Below are positions 62,384-64,000 of a DNA stretch of 64,000 nucleotides, in pieces (the stretch's first letter is position 1; each line of letters opens with the position of its first letter). The notes under the pieces were generated by a model. That model ran no database searches and was not told the origin of the DNA. It worked only from the letters and a program-made list of their open reading frames with translations. Both the position numbers and the translations under genes were made by a program. The stretch covers positions 62,001-126,000 of the forward strand of contig AMYY01000002.1 in NCBI GenBank assembly GCA_000335735.1, in the 5' to 3' direction. This DNA comes from an alpha proteobacterium L41A (lineage in GTDB: Bacteria; Pseudomonadota; Alphaproteobacteria; Caulobacterales; Caulobacteraceae).

Positions 62384-62440
62384 TGGTGCGGGCGGCCGGG
62401 CTTGAACCGGCAAGGACTTTCGTCCGGCAGATTTTAAGTC
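62384..62440 (-). other. 3' fragment of tRNA-Leu(UAA): probable attachment site
   Basis: On the minus strand it runs from GACTTAAAATC (anticodon loop with TAA) through a variable arm hairpin (GGAC-GAAA-GTCC), T-arm GCCGGTTCAAGCCCGGC, acceptor strand and CCA. The 5' half (D-arm, first acceptor strand) is absent: bases before GACTTAAAATC do not pair. A 57-bp 3' end that begins at the anticodon loop is typical of tRNA-targeting tyrosine integrases. The element would lie to the right of 62440. Confidence 0.75.
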
Positions 62441-62525
62441 ACACACACCAGCATCAACCACTTGATGTTTATACCTTTCGTAGCACGACGACGACAGCTG
62501 TGTAAGGGAATGTGCAAGTCTGAGA

Positions 62526-63334
62526 TCAGGACTCACAGCCAGAAGAGCACGGTAGCGGCGAGCGCGATGGCGGACAGGAAGACGCTCGGGCATCGATCGT
62601 AGCGGGTGGCGACACGACGTCAGTCTTTGAGCCGCCCGAACATGATCTCAATTTGGTTGCGGCTTTTGTAGCGGCGCTTGTCGTATCGGACGGGCTCAGT
62701 CCTGGATTTCCGACCGGGGATGCAGGGCCTGATGCCCTTGGCCTGCAAGGCGTCCCTGAACCAGTCCACATCATAGCCCCGCTCGCCCAGCAGCCACTGC
62801 GCCTTGGGCGGGCTGTCCAGCAGGGCCGCAGCGCCGGTGTAGTCGCTGACCTGGCCCGCCGCCATGAACAGGCCGATCGGGCGTTCGTTAGCAACGATGA
62901 TGGCGTGAAGCTTGGTGTTCATGCAGCCTTTGGTGCGTCCGATGAACCGCCCGAGCCGCCCTTTTTACCGCGAGCCTCGAAGCCGTGCGGTGCGCCTTCA
63001 GATAGGTCGCGTCGATCATCACGGTGCGGCGCTCGGTCTGGGTGCCCGACAAGCCCTCCATAATCAGAACGAAGACGCCAGCCTCGCTCCACCACTTCCA
63101 GGGATTGTACAGCGTCTTGTGGGGTCCATAGACCACCGGCGCATCCCGCCAGCGCAACCCGTTGCGATTAACGAAAATCAGCCCGCTCAACACCCGCCAA
63201 TCATCAACCCCGGGCTTTCCGTGGCTCTTGGGGAAGAAGGGCTCCAGCCGAGCCATCTGCTCGTCCGTCAGCCAATACAGGTCACTCATCAGGAGCCTGA
63301 ATCAGATCGCGCGCATCACATCAGTGGGTCCTGA
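62526..63334 (-). mobile_element. IS5-family insertion sequence (IS427-like), about 809 bp
   Basis: Ends are imperfect inverted repeats of 13 bp: TCAGGACTCACAG at 62526 and, on the opposite strand, TCAGGACCCACTG ending 63334 (2 mismatches). It holds two overlapping transposase frames. The exact ends and target duplication are not certain. Confidence 0.8.
62533..63289 (-). pseudogene. IS5-family transposase, frameshifted frames plus a nonsense codon
   Basis: Frame A (63289-62888) begins MSDLYWLTDEQMARLEPFFP and ends at the A-A-A-A-A-G-G-G run near 62970. Frame B then continues (KGCMNTKLHAIIVANERPIG...) with the DDE-type tail YKSRNQIEIMFGRLKD. The A5G3 run suggests programmed frameshifting, normal in this group. 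After GRLKD a TGA at 62618-62616 replaces the expected TGG (Trp), and the coding continues in frame as RRVATRYDRCPSVFLSAIAL to 62533. So the last about 30 residues are lost, and the copy is probably inactive. Confidence 0.8.
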
Positions 63335-63400
63335 GCCTAGCCGCGAAACCCTTGCCATAGATCCGCGCCGGTCGTGGCGGCTCCCCTCCCCCTGCGCCCG

Positions 63401-63817
63401 TCACCGCTCCGCCGCGCTCGCCGAAGCGGCCGGATGCGAGTGGTTGTGAGTGCTGAAGTTCAGTTGATCACGGGCCAGAAAGAGGACGCCGCTCACCAGC
63501 ACGCAAACCCCCGCCATAATCCCGGCCATGACCCGGCCAGCCTGCCCTTTTCTCCCGAGCCGGTAGGTCGCGGCTGTAAGGAACAGCATGATGCCCCCGA
63601 AGGAGAGGAAGACCGGGATACGATAGACCGCTGCGACGGGCACGGCGAGGCAGAAGACGATGAGGGCCGCGACGAGGCTCGCACCCAGGGCGATCAGGCT
63701 GTCCCTGACGGGTCGGAACGGCTCTTCCTTCCGCCGGTTTGAGCGCATACGCGGCTTGTACCGGCCCGGGCGCCAACGCGGTGCCACGCTTCGAATGGGC
63801 GATCGCTTCCCCCCCAT
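63401..63817 (-). CDS. Small membrane protein of unknown function (138 aa)
   Basis: A basic N-terminus of about 30 residues, then three hydrophobic segments (LIALGASLVAALIVFCLAVP, VFLSFGGIMLFLTAATYRLG, AGIMAGVCVLVSGVLFLARD) and a histidine-bearing tail (STHNHSHP). No family recognised. It begins 3 bp after the stop of the DUF305 gene, so they are one operon. ATG 63817 is used; ATG 63748 is possible. The His-rich tail with a DUF305 neighbour hints at metal handling, which is weak inference. Confidence 0.65.
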   Translation of the reverse strand: MGGKRSPIRSVAPRWRPGRYKPRMRSNRRKEEPFRPVRDSLIALGASLVAALIVFCLAVPVAAVYRIPVFLSFGGIMLFLTAATYRLGRKGQAGRVMAGIMAGVCVLVSGVLFLARDQLNFSTHNHSHPAASASAAER

Positions 63818-63820
63818 CGC

Positions 63821-64000
63821 TCAACCTGCGGAACCGGCCGGCTGTGCCGCCCTGTTGGCGAGCCACACCCGCATGCGGACAATCTCCGCCTCCTGGGTGC
63901 GAACGATCTCCTGCGCCAGTCCCCTCACCTCAGGGTCGCTGCCTTGATCCAGCGCGATCCGGGCCATGGCGACCGCGCCCTCGTGGTGGGCGATCATCCC
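63821..64000 (-). CDS. DUF305 family protein, partial at right edge
   Basis: Only the last 59-60 codons are inside the window. [20 protein letters not shown] is the DUF305 motif (H-H-x-G-A-x-x-M-A), then [20 protein letters not shown] and a MRVWLA end, all typical. Members bind copper or act in ferritin-like helical bundles and are often exported. The start and any signal peptide are past 64000. Confidence 0.85.
   Translation of the reverse strand, partial: GMIAHHEGAVAMARIALDQGSDPEVRGLAQEIVRTQEAEIVRMRVWLANRAAQPAGSAG

Noticed and set aside
62384-62440. A complete tRNA-Leu gene
   Set aside because: The 5' half is missing: the bases before the anticodon loop do not pair and no D-arm is found, so it is only a 3' fragment.

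Overview
The window is high-GC, gene-dense alphaproteobacterial chromosome, most likely Caulobacteraceae and probably Brevundimonas. This rests on recognised protein families and gene neighbourhoods (recN next to bamD, an FNR-type cyd/hemN island, an ScfR-like regulator divergent from aceA, TonB/FecIR transport). It is not based on a database match. Most of the window is ordinary core genome. Accessory DNA lies at the two ends.

Left edge (1-2850, minus strand): a phage- or GTA-like tail and lysis operon in which every neighbour overlaps. The order is DUF2793/glycine-rich fibre protein, 51-aa acidic protein, two-TM holin-like protein, M15 endopeptidase, Rz-like inner-membrane spanin, and an Rz1-like lipoprotein embedded in another frame and running off the edge. 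Then 2994-9319 holds housekeeping genes: DUF4112, an EEP-family phosphatase/nuclease, a coupled DUF1285-NUDIX-cca operon, GNAT, enoyl-CoA hydratase and a metallo-beta-lactamase-fold hydrolase.

9446-24309: a secreted triple-repeat cysteine protein, xth and two uncharacterised genes. These are followed by an ECF sigma/anti-sigma pair divergent from a secreted S8 protease across a perfect 34-bp palindrome. The palindrome carries the same -35/-10-like pattern in both directions, and the pattern recurs before the next exported low-complexity protein. Next come recN, bamD, prs, a lipoprotein, aceA with a small partner gene, and the divergent ScfR-like regulator with palindromic operators.

24313-44680: two tandem M28 peptidase lipoproteins, the petABC cytochrome bc1 operon, trmL, DUF2726, dipeptidase, hemF, a LysR/YeiH divergent pair, a GATase, rlmJ, topoisomerase IB with a small partner, ygfZ, an SDR, a repeat-bearing spacer, tag, rnhB, an orphan D12-class DNA methylase and ompW.

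44810-53273 is a microaerobic respiration island: cydABX-hemN and cydDC diverge around a perfect FNR box, and an Fe-S FNR-type regulator sits at the end of cydDC. A second 17-bp inverted repeat is shared by the cyd and ompW upstream regions. 53359-57376 is a FecI-FecR-TonB receptor system.

57499-62350 is a compact six-gene operon: T_hemolysin-type protein, AMP-binding enzyme with an altered A10 lysine, haem-oxygenase-like diiron protein, SDR, TPR protein, ICMT-type methyltransferase. It looks like an undescribed acyl-derived small-molecule pathway and is my best candidate for a new system. At 62384-62440 a 3' fragment of tRNA-Leu(UAA) marks what looks like one end of an integrated element. 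The DNA to its right holds a decayed IS5-family element, a small membrane protein and a partial DUF305 protein.

A window-wide oddity is that five of about ten convergent gene pairs interlock their stop codons in exactly four bases.
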